Of a stretch of 54,752 nt of DNA, positions 36,355 through 43,399 are shown piece after piece. The DNA comes from Deltaproteobacteria bacterium. GTDB taxonomy: Bacteria > Desulfobacterota > Syntrophia > Syntrophales > UBA2185. The notes below the pieces were generated by a model. That model saw only the letters and a list, made by a program, of their open reading frames with translations. It searched no databases and was not told where the DNA came from. Numbering within the stretch: the stretch's first letter is position 1; every line of letters starts with the position of its first letter. The translations under genes and the position numbers were made by a program. Location: contig JAPLJS010000077.1 of NCBI GenBank assembly GCA_026388545.1, positions 1 to 54,752 of the forward strand. Reading direction: 5' to 3'.

Positions 36355-37686
36355 TCAACCCCACGGAACTTTCTCAACTTGCCCCACTATTCTTTTTTTC
36401 ATTAACCTGTTTCCATAGGTTTCAGCGTAATCACAGACTGCCAATAGTCCCATCGAGAGATACCACAAACCAAGATTCCAGGCCTCATAATAAACAGAAT
36501 CAAGTTGGCCACGTCTTTTGTGTTCGGGATGAACAAGAGAATTACGGATTTCTGTTAACGCATGTGGTGTATCCAGCCAATTGAAATCTCGGGCAAGTTT
36601 AGCTATCTCAGGTGTCTCCGATGGTATTTCGAGCGGTATTTTCAGCGAAGAAAATAGAAGGCGAAATTTATCTGACGCCCATAGATCTTTAAACCCATTT
36701 AACAGGAGGAGCCTTTTGTCCTTGACCGCATATTCGTATGAAAGCCTTTCGATTGCCGCTTGCGTTAAAATGATGCCAGCATCTATCCCGCGAGATGAGA
36801 AATTCGCATTCAAATACCAATAAATAACTTCTTCCAAGGCATCTCGCCAGCTGCCATCTTCCCATTTCCTCATGAATATAGGAAACAAGGCAGTTAGTTG
36901 AGAGCCAGTATGGTGGTCAAACCAAGACAAGGGGACATGCCAAGGCTCCATGGGTGATGACCAGGACTCCCAAACACGATTGCCAGATTCGTCGAAACCA
37001 ACAACACATATTGGTTCACACCAGCCACCCTTGGCAAAGGACAGAAAGAAACGTAGTGCCTTTAAGCATTCTTGCGCATCTTTTCCAGAAAACAATGCAT
37101 TATCAACTCGCTTAATGCCGCCAACGTGAGTTAAGCGGTATCCACCTTCTTCCTTAAGTTTTTTGATTTCCTCTCGTGTTGAGAGTAGCGACTTCAACTC
37201 AACATGCCATTGAACGCACATTAAGTCTACGTGCTCAATCCTATGCATTCCATTTTCGTCTTTCTGTACTGAACTATGCGTTCCCAACAAATCAACAAAA
37301 TTGAATATGTGAAAAACAAGTAATGACATTTTAGTTGATTCATCACCAACACCATAAACAGGTTCCGACTTTGGACACCATTTGAGATGAAATTCTTGAG
37401 AATTTGCATCACCCCCACTGCTCAGGCGAAATCCTTCAAACTGACGACTATTAATTGAAAAGGTGGTAATATCGGTCTGCCCTGAGAAAACATCCATAGC
37501 ATCCTTGAGAGATACACCTTGGAAATATCCATAGAAATATATATTGGCGCGAGGTACTAGTTCTAATCGAACCTCACCATTCCCCGTATAGGTATGTTGA
37601 TTAATCGATATTTCTGCTGAAGATTGATGAATCAATGTATTTGATTTATTGGTGGTAAAATCAAATAATGGCTTTATTTCCTGCAT
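36355..37686 (-). CDS. Cassette-borne HEPN-motif protein
   Basis: 443 residues, no signal peptide. I do not recognise the N-terminal half, though it recalls the N-terminal domain of ApeA-type defence proteins. The C-terminal third contains EIRNSLVHPEH, an R-N-x3-H motif of HEPN ribonucleases, in a helical region. HEPN domains act in abortive infection and as RNA-cleaving toxins. An AAAGGA ribosome binding site lies between the upstream attC and ATG 37686. It fills a cassette by itself. The nuclease assignment depends on the HEPN motif alone. Confidence 0.55.
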   Translation of the reverse strand: MQEIKPLFDFTTNKSNTLIHQSSAEISINQHTYTGNGEVRLELVPRANIYFYGYFQGVSLKDAMDVFSGQTDITTFSINSRQFEGFRLSSGGDANSQEFHLKWCPKSEPVYGVGDESTKMSLLVFHIFNFVDLLGTHSSVQKDENGMHRIEHVDLMCVQWHVELKSLLSTREEIKKLKEEGGYRLTHVGGIKRVDNALFSGKDAQECLKALRFFLSFAKGGWCEPICVVGFDESGNRVWESWSSPMEPWHVPLSWFDHHTGSQLTALFPIFMRKWEDGSWRDALEEVIYWYLNANFSSRGIDAGIILTQAAIERLSYEYAVKDKRLLLLNGFKDLWASDKFRLLFSSLKIPLEIPSETPEIAKLARDFNWLDTPHALTEIRNSLVHPEHKRRGQLDSVYYEAWNLGLWYLSMGLLAVCDYAETYGNRLMKKRIVGQVEKVPWG

Positions 37687-37702
37687 CCCTGTGTTCCTTT
37701 AC

Positions 37703-37768
37703 GCCCAACGAAAATCTCACCCGGAGCAGCCCAGCGGGCTGCGATCGGGTGCAGCGGCTGGTTGGGGT
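37703..37768 (-). repeat. attC site D
   Basis: Ends GCCCAAC (37703-37709) and GTTGGGGT (37761-37768). The lower end reads GTTGGGC on the minus strand, a full consensus. Inner arms CACCCGG and CGGGTG enclose a second hairpin GCAGCCC/GGGCTGC, larger than in the other sites. Confidence 0.75.
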
Positions 37769-37780
37769 GTCCTTTATTCA

Positions 37781-38464
37781 CTATTGTTTAGAAAAACTAT
37801 GAAACAGTTTATTATAACCTTCCACATATACAGGATCATTTATTTTCGTATGTTTATATGATTCTAAAATTAAATTATTTTTAAATATTTTGTAACATGT
37901 TTTAGTTGAGTAAATTTCTTCTTTATTTATTTCACTTCGATAAATTACTTGAAATTCCAGACTCACAGACTGACTTCCATCTTTATAGTTCCTCAGATAA
38001 GCTTCGGATGTAACAGTATGAGGCTTAATTATTTCTTTAACTTTCAGAAAAACATGTTCCCCGGGTGCTAAACTGATAGTAGGTTGTGATTTGAAGCCTT
38101 CTAATTTAGAACCATTTTTAATCATGTCTTCTGAAAGCTTTGCAAGTTGTGGCACTAAAATATCAGTTGCAGGAACTTTTCCAACATTATTAATTTTGTA
38201 TTTCAAACCAATCTCACACTGCTTAGTATCAATTTCCGCAAACTCCATATATGATCCATCATCAAATTTAACAGGGATAACTTCTAGATAGGGTCTGTTC
38301 TCTTGAATAAATTGCAGTTGTGAAACTGAAGCGGTATTTTTAGCAATCTGATTAGCTTCGTTAGCTATTCTTATGCTACAAAAAGATAATATTATTGAAA
38401 CTATAGCACCTACGCCAATGATGATTTCAATAATAGACTTTATCTTTGATATCCTAGATGCCAT
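37781..38464 (-). CDS. Cassette-borne membrane-anchored protein, unknown function
   Basis: 227 residues. One N-terminal transmembrane helix (about residues 10-32, IIEIIIGVGAIVSIILSF) followed by a short coil (ANEANQIAKNTASVSQLQF) and a beta-rich, mostly hydrophilic domain with NVGKVPATDI. The arrangement suggests a cell-envelope protein facing either side. No catalytic motif is visible. It is a single-gene cassette; I do not recognise the family. Confidence 0.55.
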   Translation of the reverse strand: MASRISKIKSIIEIIIGVGAIVSIILSFCSIRIANEANQIAKNTASVSQLQFIQENRPYLEVIPVKFDDGSYMEFAEIDTKQCEIGLKYKINNVGKVPATDILVPQLAKLSEDMIKNGSKLEGFKSQPTISLAPGEHVFLKVKEIIKPHTVTSEAYLRNYKDGSQSVSLEFQVIYRSEINKEEIYSTKTCYKIFKNNLILESYKHTKINDPVYVEGYNKLFHSFSKQ

Positions 38465-38473
38465 TAATATTTA

Positions 38474-38534
38474 CCCCAACGAAAAGCTCAGCGGCCCGCT
38501 GTTCTGCGGCTCCGATGAAGTTCGTGGTTAGCGC
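38474..38534 (-). repeat. attC site E
   Basis: Ends CCCCAAC (38474-38480) and GTTAGCGC (38527-38534). CAACGAA and TTCGTGGTT pair with an extra G. The inner region is less symmetric than in the other sites, so the call is weaker. Confidence 0.6.
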
Positions 38535-38560
38535 TCTTGTAGAAAACCGGAGCATGCCTG

Positions 38561-39046
38561 CTACCAATCCTTGCTATTTTTCTCCTCTGAAAGATACGAA
38601 TAAAGGCTGGCGTCTAATTTTCTCAATTTCACCTTCACTTGTTCGATGTGCCCTGAGTGCCAGAGTGGCCTTGGTAGGTTGCGGGCCGCACCCCACATAC
38701 CGGTGAAATTGCTATAAGTGACCCGGTATTTATTGTCTTTTGCTTCAATCATCATCGTGAAACGACATGGAGTGGACATTTCTCCATTATAGAACTCTGT
38801 CATACCTTTCCCTATAATCTTGCCATCCTCTTTATCTCGCAATTCAATTACCTGTGCAGAATCAACGAAGGTTCGCACCATCCATTCGAGCGATCTCGTA
38901 AATATTGCGTTTTTACTTAAAGTAATTTCGTGAACCTCTTGGAGAGTCAGCTCCTCAGGAGGCACAACCGGCGCTTGTTTGGTGACCGCGCAGCCTGATA
39001 TTAGGAAAAAAGTAATGGCCAACAACACATTCAGTTTTTTCCGCAT
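38561..39046 (-). CDS. Cassette-borne DUF4468-like lipoprotein
   Basis: 161 residues. The lipobox is FFLISGC at residues 14-20. The mature part has LTLSKNAIFTRSLEWMVRTF-like helices, the DKEDGKIIGKG strand, and FTMMIEAKDNKYRVTYSNF, matching the TBP-like DUF4468 fold found in envelope lipoproteins. GGAGAG precedes the ATG. It occupies one cassette between attC sites E and F. Function unknown. Confidence 0.65.
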   Translation of the reverse strand: MRKKLNVLLAITFFLISGCAVTKQAPVVPPEELTLQEVHEITLSKNAIFTRSLEWMVRTFVDSAQVIELRDKEDGKIIGKGMTEFYNGEMSTPCRFTMMIEAKDNKYRVTYSNFTGMWGAARNLPRPLWHSGHIEQVKVKLRKLDASLYSYLSEEKNSKDW

Positions 39047-39071
39047 TTCTCTCTCCTTTTAGACAATTAGA

Positions 39072-39101
39072 TTCATGCCGCCGCGCAAGCGGCGGCATGA
39101 A
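39072..39101. other. Perfect 13-base hairpin with GCAA loop
   Basis: Arms TTCATGCCGCCGC (39072-39084) and GCGGCGGCATGAA (39089-39101) with loop GCAA. It directly abuts attC site F and shares its GCATGAAC end. No T-run follows. It may be part of a larger recombination site or an independent hairpin. Confidence 0.7.
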
Positions 39102-39158
39102 CGGGCTGCTCAGGGGCGGCGCGCTTTTTCGCCGTCCCCTGACGCAGCGGGGTTATGC
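39095..39158 (-). repeat. attC site F
   Basis: GCATGAAC (39095-39102) and GTTATGC (39152-39158) form the ends. Inner arms GCTGCTCAGGGGCGGCG and CGCCGTCCCCTGACGCAGC pair with small bulges, the strongest stem of the series. The TIR-protein stop codon lies in it at 39110-39112. Confidence 0.78.
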
Positions 39159-40204
39159 GTTTTTTTGAGTGACGCCACACGCATAAGTATAAAGTCAGCA
39201 ATTTGCTTTGTAGTATGTGTGGCGCCGTCAATATAGCCGTCAATAGACAACAGCCCGTTAATAGGCGCGTCGTCGAACCTGACGAACATAACACGATCGT
39301 CTTGCTTTGCTTTGATTATCTCCCGGACCGCACGCCACTCCAAACCGCACCATTGTTTCTTTGCATATTCGGCACAAAGGAAGACAACGATGAGATCAGC
39401 CTGATCGCGGTAAATCTGCTGCAGCAATGTATCAACGTTGGGGCGGGCGAGTTGTGCTTGGTAGTCGAAATCATAGAAGACGGAATCTTTGCCCAGCGGT
39501 GAACGAAGAGCATCGACGACTCTTGAGACGTACCGCCGTTTCTCGCCAGGAAAGGACACAGCAACTTTGAAGCGCAGGTCTGACAGTGCGATTGTCGAAC
39601 GATCAATCTTGCCCACCACCATACCCTCTGCGAGACGCTCAAGTGCCAATAGAGACAGTGCGAATGGTTCCGGCTCAATTCGGTGGGCCTGATCTCTGCC
39701 GGGGTTCGAGAGAGACAGGTGGTACAGCAAAAAATTCAGCCAAATCGCAAGTGGGTTGTCATTGACTGCTGCTGTAGACTTTCCCGACGTTGATTTCGCC
39801 TTCTCTTTCTCTTGGATCTCCGAAACTACACGCGATTTGATGTAGCGTGACTCATCTTCGCTGAAAAGGCTCCCCGCTCGAATTGCCATGCGAACAAACA
39901 AAGGAGTGGCATCACCTTCAATGACGCCCATAAGTGTAAGCGCGGAGCCGCGAAGCCCCCACTGCAAGTTGCTATCATTTACGTTCGCAACGAACTGCTC
40001 AATATCTTCGTCGGTGTCGAGGCTCCCGTAGTACTGCCAGAGCATTATCGCGTGGTTCGGGCGCACGAACTTACGCGTCAAGATTGGGCTGCCATCCTGT
40101 GTAATGTGGTAGGTGTGGAATTGGATTTCGTGGAACTTTCCAGCCTCGGCCTCAAACGCGTCGATCAAGCGTTGGATTTCGGTGCATTTGTCCTTCAACG
40201 ACAT
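39110..40204 (-). CDS. Cassette-borne TIR-domain protein
   Basis: 364 residues from ATG 40204, which has AGGAG upstream. A longer frame from 40285 would translate attC sequence and is rejected. The first 210 residues are an unrecognised, partly helical domain. Residues about 215-340 form a TIR domain: KVAVSFPGEKRRYV, LIVVFLCAEYAKKQWC and the catalytic Glu in CGLEWRAVREI, with FVRFDDAPINGLLSIDGYID. Bacterial TIR domains hydrolyse NAD+ or make cyclic ADP-ribose signals in anti-phage systems. It is alone in its cassette; no sensor or effector partner is obvious. Confidence 0.78.
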   Translation of the reverse strand: MSLKDKCTEIQRLIDAFEAEAGKFHEIQFHTYHITQDGSPILTRKFVRPNHAIMLWQYYGSLDTDEDIEQFVANVNDSNLQWGLRGSALTLMGVIEGDATPLFVRMAIRAGSLFSEDESRYIKSRVVSEIQEKEKAKSTSGKSTAAVNDNPLAIWLNFLLYHLSLSNPGRDQAHRIEPEPFALSLLALERLAEGMVVGKIDRSTIALSDLRFKVAVSFPGEKRRYVSRVVDALRSPLGKDSVFYDFDYQAQLARPNVDTLLQQIYRDQADLIVVFLCAEYAKKQWCGLEWRAVREIIKAKQDDRVMFVRFDDAPINGLLSIDGYIDGATHTTKQIADFILMRVASLKKTHNPAASGDGEKARRP

Positions 40205-40227
40205 GGTCTGTAATGACTCCTTTGACG

Positions 40228-40278
40228 CATGAACGTAGAAATCAGCCGGAACGCGACGATCGGCTGGATTGGCTGCAT
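40228..40278 (-). repeat. attC site G
   Basis: CATGAAC (40228-40234) at one end and GCTGCAT, degenerate from GTTGCAT, at the other (40272-40278). Inner arms AATCAGCCG and CGGCTGGATT pair with one extra G, nearly identical to attC site C. It overlaps only the spurious upstream extension of the TIR gene. Confidence 0.7.
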
Positions 40279-40287
40279 TTTTCATGC

Positions 40288-40854
40288 TTATAGTTTACTC
40301 AATAAATTGACGTAGGCTACGATTACTCTAATGTATACATCAAATATTTGCTTACCGATTTTATAGATTTCGGCAGCATCAATTTCCAGCATAGCTGCGG
40401 CCATTTCAGAACCATTAGCAGTTCTATGACCAAACAGATTGTTTCTAATGTAATTTAGCTTTTTGCAATATTCCTTTTTGACATCCTTGAGTTCTTTAGC
40501 GCTACCTTTAAATTCAGAAAATGCCGCATCGCCTATCCGATTTTTGATTGTCTTGGCCACTTCTGTGCCAACTATCTTTTCCTGATGATTAATAAGCTCA
40601 TAAGACATGTGTGCAACATTTCGAGAAAAATAGCTCGTTTCATAGCCATTTTTCAATGCATTTGAGACATCAAGATACTTTAAACCAATGATCAGATCGG
40701 ATAAGCAAATTGCAATATACATGGATTTTTCATAAACTGGATGCAGATATTTATGCTCTTCTTTATCAAGAATTTTTGGATGTGCTTTTAGGCCCCTGAT
40801 ATTTTCATTAAGACCTTTGATTATAATATCATATGCTTTGATGGTTTCTATCAT
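40288..40854 (-). CDS. Cassette-borne HEPN-motif protein, second copy type
   Basis: 188 residues, entirely helical. The C-terminal half contains YIRNNLFGHR, fitting the R-N-x4-H HEPN motif. The N-terminal helices (IRGLKAHPKIL, YIAICLSDLIIGLKYL) recall AbiU2/HEPN-type toxins or small abortive-infection proteins. No signal peptide. AAGG precedes ATG 40854. The attC after it lies 10 bases from the stop. It could be an RNase or a defence component. I do not recognise the exact family. Confidence 0.55.
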   Translation of the reverse strand: MIETIKAYDIIIKGLNENIRGLKAHPKILDKEEHKYLHPVYEKSMYIAICLSDLIIGLKYLDVSNALKNGYETSYFSRNVAHMSYELINHQEKIVGTEVAKTIKNRIGDAAFSEFKGSAKELKDVKKEYCKKLNYIRNNLFGHRTANGSEMAAAMLEIDAAEIYKIGKQIFDVYIRVIVAYVNLLSKL

Positions 40855-40889
40855 AAGTGCCTTCGTTCTGATCTATACATCTTTTGCAC

Positions 40890-40944
40890 TGCTAACGAAA
40901 AAATCACCCGGAGCGTAGCGATCGGGTGGATTGTCTGGTTGAAC
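40890..40944 (-). repeat. attC site H
   Basis: TGCTAAC (40890-40896) and GTTGAAC (40938-40944, a perfect GTTRRRY). Arms AATCACCCG and CGGGTGGATT with one extra G around GAGCGTAGCGAT. Confidence 0.85.
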
Positions 40945-41080
40945 GATTTTATTTTCTTTTTTTTGCTTTTCTCAATATATTTTGTTTTGCCAGCTTAACC
41001 GAAAATAATTAAAAGAGCCATGATATTATAGGTTTATATGGTGTTTACTTTTACTAGTCTGCCGAGATTTGGGATGAATA

Positions 41081-41629
41081 TCACTTCTCTTCGACTGCTG
41101 CAATGAAGCGAATTAGTGCGTTATATGCTTTACTATCTGTTGCGCCGTCAATTACTGCATCCTCGATATACCCTGTAGGTGTGTGTATACGCAACCATGT
41201 GCGTTTTGACGCTATTATTTTTTTAACGATAGCAATGTCTGTTGCGAATGCCCGCGTTGACTGTCGATAAACCCAATAATTTTTAATTGTATCAAAATCT
41301 GTTGTTGAACCTGAAGGTGGAGTTAATAAAATTTTCTCGCCATCAATGTTCAACTCAGCTTCAGTTATTCCCGTGTACGATTGCAGTTGCCACACAGCGA
41401 CAATTATTAATACAGTATCGGGACGTGATGCGTTCCATTGCGCACCAAGTCCTGTGTAGATCGACGGCCCAGTACTCACATTTGCATGCGGATATATATT
41501 GACTGTTCGGGCGTTATCAAAACCACTGTGTCCAGCAATAGCAGATAGTCCTGTTTTTGTGCTGCCACATCCAGACATTAAAGTGAATAACAGTAACATC
41601 AGTAACAATACGCGAGATGAATTTAACAT
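41081..41629 (-). CDS. Cassette-borne lipoprotein, unknown function
   Basis: 182 residues. Lipoprotein signal LLLFTLMSGC with lipobox Cys at about residue 21. The mature domain has VLIIVAVWQLQSYTGITEAE and later WVYRQSTRAFATDIAIVKKI, a pattern shared by some small exported proteins, without catalytic motifs. AGGAGG lies before the ATG. It occupies the cassette between attC sites H and I. Not recognised. Confidence 0.6.
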   Translation of the reverse strand: MLNSSRVLLLMLLLFTLMSGCGSTKTGLSAIAGHSGFDNARTVNIYPHANVSTGPSIYTGLGAQWNASRPDTVLIIVAVWQLQSYTGITEAELNIDGEKILLTPPSGSTTDFDTIKNYWVYRQSTRAFATDIAIVKKIIASKRTWLRIHTPTGYIEDAVIDGATDSKAYNALIRFIAAVEEK

Positions 41630-41691
41630 AAGATAATTCCTCCTGACATAATTGAAAATTATGATGAACGATATTTATTTTCATTTCTACT

Positions 41692-41782
41692 GTTTAACGG
41701 GAAGCTGACCGGCGGTGGCGCGTGCTTGCTGCTGCATAGCATGCAGGCACGTGACAACGCAGGTCGAGCGTTTTTGTTAGGC
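41692..41782 (-). repeat. attC site I, long form
   Basis: GTTTAAC (41692-41698, GTTAAAC on the minus strand, full consensus) and GTTAGGC (41776-41782). The inner region has partly paired arms around TGCATAGCATGCA. It is longer than the others and lies in a 280-base structured region described separately. Confidence 0.65.
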
Positions 41783-42559
41783 GGGCCGCTGTCAGCGGTC
41801 CGCCGGTAAACGCGAGACAGAATGTAGCCGGTCAGCTTCCCGTAAGGCGGGCAAGCGACCGAGCGAATCAGTCCGGCACAGCCGGACAGCGAGGAAGCGA
41901 GAGCGTGGAGATGCGCCATTAATGTTTGTTTTATTATAATGTATCATGGCGCAGCTCAAGCGGCCCGCCTTACAATTAATATACGTAGTACGCTTTTCCT
42001 GGTCCCCTGAAAAAAGCTGAACGAAATTTGAGTAATTTGTATAGGTATTTGAAATATTTGTCAAATAATTGTTAGGTTGTTCCGTAATATCTGTTTATTA
42101 TCACAAAATAGATAGTACGTATAATATGGGATTTTGTACCAGTGACACCATTTCAGAAGTGATTTCCCATGCAGTATATCCGGCAGTGAGCTCCAGAAAG
42201 TAATCCTGTTGAAATTGATGAACTCTTAACAAGTCAAAAACCATGTCACTCAGGTCCCCGCCTTCGCGGGAAACCATCATGTTCTGTGGTGACACCGCGA
42301 AGGCATGCAAATTTTCGATTCTATTAAGTCTCCCTTTTATAAAGGGAGATTTAGAGGGATTTTGCAGAGGGAATAAAAAATCCCCCCGGCCCCCTTTAGA
42401 AAAGGGGGTGAGTAAAGCTACTTTCGTATTAATGACAATTTGAGACGAAACTCAACTTTTTCGAAACCGTCAACTTTTTAAAGTCAGGATTTCGAAAATC
42501 TTGTCTGTTATAAAATATTTAGGTTGCTGAAGATATGCCTCAGTTTCGAAGCGCCGTTC
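41783..42559. other. Non-coding region with nested inverted repeats and a dispersed repeat
   Basis: No gene larger than about 70 codons is convincing. Between 41697 and 41970 several exact inverted repeats interleave: 41697-41713 with 41827-41843 (17 bases), 41779-41790 with 41959-41970 (12 bases), 41912-41919 with 41946-41953 and 41871-41877 with 41881-41887. Next comes an AT-rich segment, then the dispersed repeat at 42330-42408. No integron integrase was found, nor any attI. Confidence 0.6.
42330..42408. repeat. Dispersed foldback repeat, CCCCCTTT family, copy 2
   Basis: Arms CTCCCTTT (42330-42337) and AAAGGGAG (42341-42348), then CCCCCTTT (42390-42397) and AAAGGGGG (42401-42408). Same layout and near-identical length to the copy at 21492-21574, so this is a repeat family. 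Confidence 0.85.
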
Positions 42560-43387
42560 CTATGCCGCTGTGGCATGCCTCGTTTTCAACAAACCGATAA
42601 TCCCTTCTTTTGAAACAGGATTCCTGAATAACCACTTTTCCGTTTCCCTCGCTCTGATGCTCTCATTCTTATAAATGACGCCGATCGGGATCTTTTCTCC
42701 CCAGATTTCTGCCGTCTTCAACGCCTCGTATTTGTCGGTAACGGGAGTATCGAGTTTATAGACCCGTTCCCGGTAAAACTGATAGGTGTTGATCTTATTA
42801 AACGTGACGCAGGGCTGTAAGATATCCACAATGGCCGTCCCCCTGAACAGGATCGCTTCTTTAATGACAGCCTTCAGGTGCTCCTGTTCTCCGGCAAAGC
42901 CCCGCGCAACGAATGGAGCACCCATGGTAATCGCCAGCGACAGGGGATTGAGCGGTATGTTTGCATTTCCCTGCGGATCCAGGGTGTTCTTGGAACCCGT
43001 ATCCGTCGTGGGAGAACTCTGGCCTTTGGTTAAACCATACACTTTATTATCGCTGATGAGGATAGTAATATCGATATTCTTCCTGATCGTATGAATGAAA
43101 TGGTTTCCACCCTCCCCATAGATACAACCATCGCCGGAGTAGGCAATAACGGTTAATTCCGGCCTCGCGAGTTTAATGCCGACTGCAACCGGAATTGATC
43201 TGCCGTGGAGGCCGTTGAAATAATTGACATCTAAGTAATGGGGCATCTTTGCGGCCTGTCCGATCCCGGAAGTAAAGACAGTATCCTGCGGAGAAACGGG
43301 GATATCCCTCAAGACCTCTTCAATGGCAGAGCGAATCCCGAAATTTCCGCACCCGGGACACCATGCTGTTTCATTTTTCAGACTCAT
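42560..43387 (-). CDS. korB: 2-oxoacid:ferredoxin oxidoreductase beta subunit
   Basis: 275 residues. ETAWCPGCGNFGIR with Fe-S or structural Cys near the start, then TPP-binding GDGCIYGEGGNHF and ISDNKVYGLTKGQSSPTT. Typical for KorB/VorB/IorB-like beta subunits. It pairs with the alpha-gamma subunit gene 12 bases upstream. Without the delta ferredoxin subunit nearby, this is the two-subunit class. AAAGGAG precedes the ATG. It decarboxylates a 2-oxoacid with coenzyme A and reduces ferredoxin; the acid (2-oxoglutarate or a branched one) is not fixed by sequence. Confidence 0.85.
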   Translation of the reverse strand: MSLKNETAWCPGCGNFGIRSAIEEVLRDIPVSPQDTVFTSGIGQAAKMPHYLDVNYFNGLHGRSIPVAVGIKLARPELTVIAYSGDGCIYGEGGNHFIHTIRKNIDITILISDNKVYGLTKGQSSPTTDTGSKNTLDPQGNANIPLNPLSLAITMGAPFVARGFAGEQEHLKAVIKEAILFRGTAIVDILQPCVTFNKINTYQFYRERVYKLDTPVTDKYEALKTAEIWGEKIPIGVIYKNESIRARETEKWLFRNPVSKEGIIGLLKTRHATAA

Positions 43388-43399
43388 TTTTCAGCTCCT

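Larger units (their letters stand above)
33626..41782 (-). other. Integron-like cassette array without visible integrase (CALIN)
   Basis: Eight or nine attC-like sites (34314-34379, 35096-35153, 36287-36342, 37703-37768, 38474-38534, 39095-39158, 40228-40278, 40890-40944 and 41692-41782) separate cassette-sized units whose genes are all on the minus strand. Each gene stop lies inside or within about 30 bases of the next attC. Several attC share the inner core CCGGAGCG...GCGATCGG with arms that differ by one extra base, a hallmark of bottom-strand recombination sites. No intI gene or attI was found in the window. All genes read in one direction, so an integrase would be expected beyond 41.8 kb, where there is none. 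Confidence 0.8.

Noticed and set aside
40205-40285. Longer start for the TIR protein (27 more codons)
   Set aside because: These codons are attC sequence, and ATG 40204 has its own ribosome binding site.
41659-41919. Open frame of 86 codons over the structured region
   Set aside because: It follows the inverted repeats of the attC site and shows no protein features.
42101-42310. Open frame of 69 codons in the non-coding region
   Set aside because: No ribosome binding site and it overlaps a dispersed hairpin; composition looks non-coding.
41783-42559. Integron integrase or attI at the upstream end of the array
   Set aside because: No open frame of the right size and no RHRY motif could be found on either strand.
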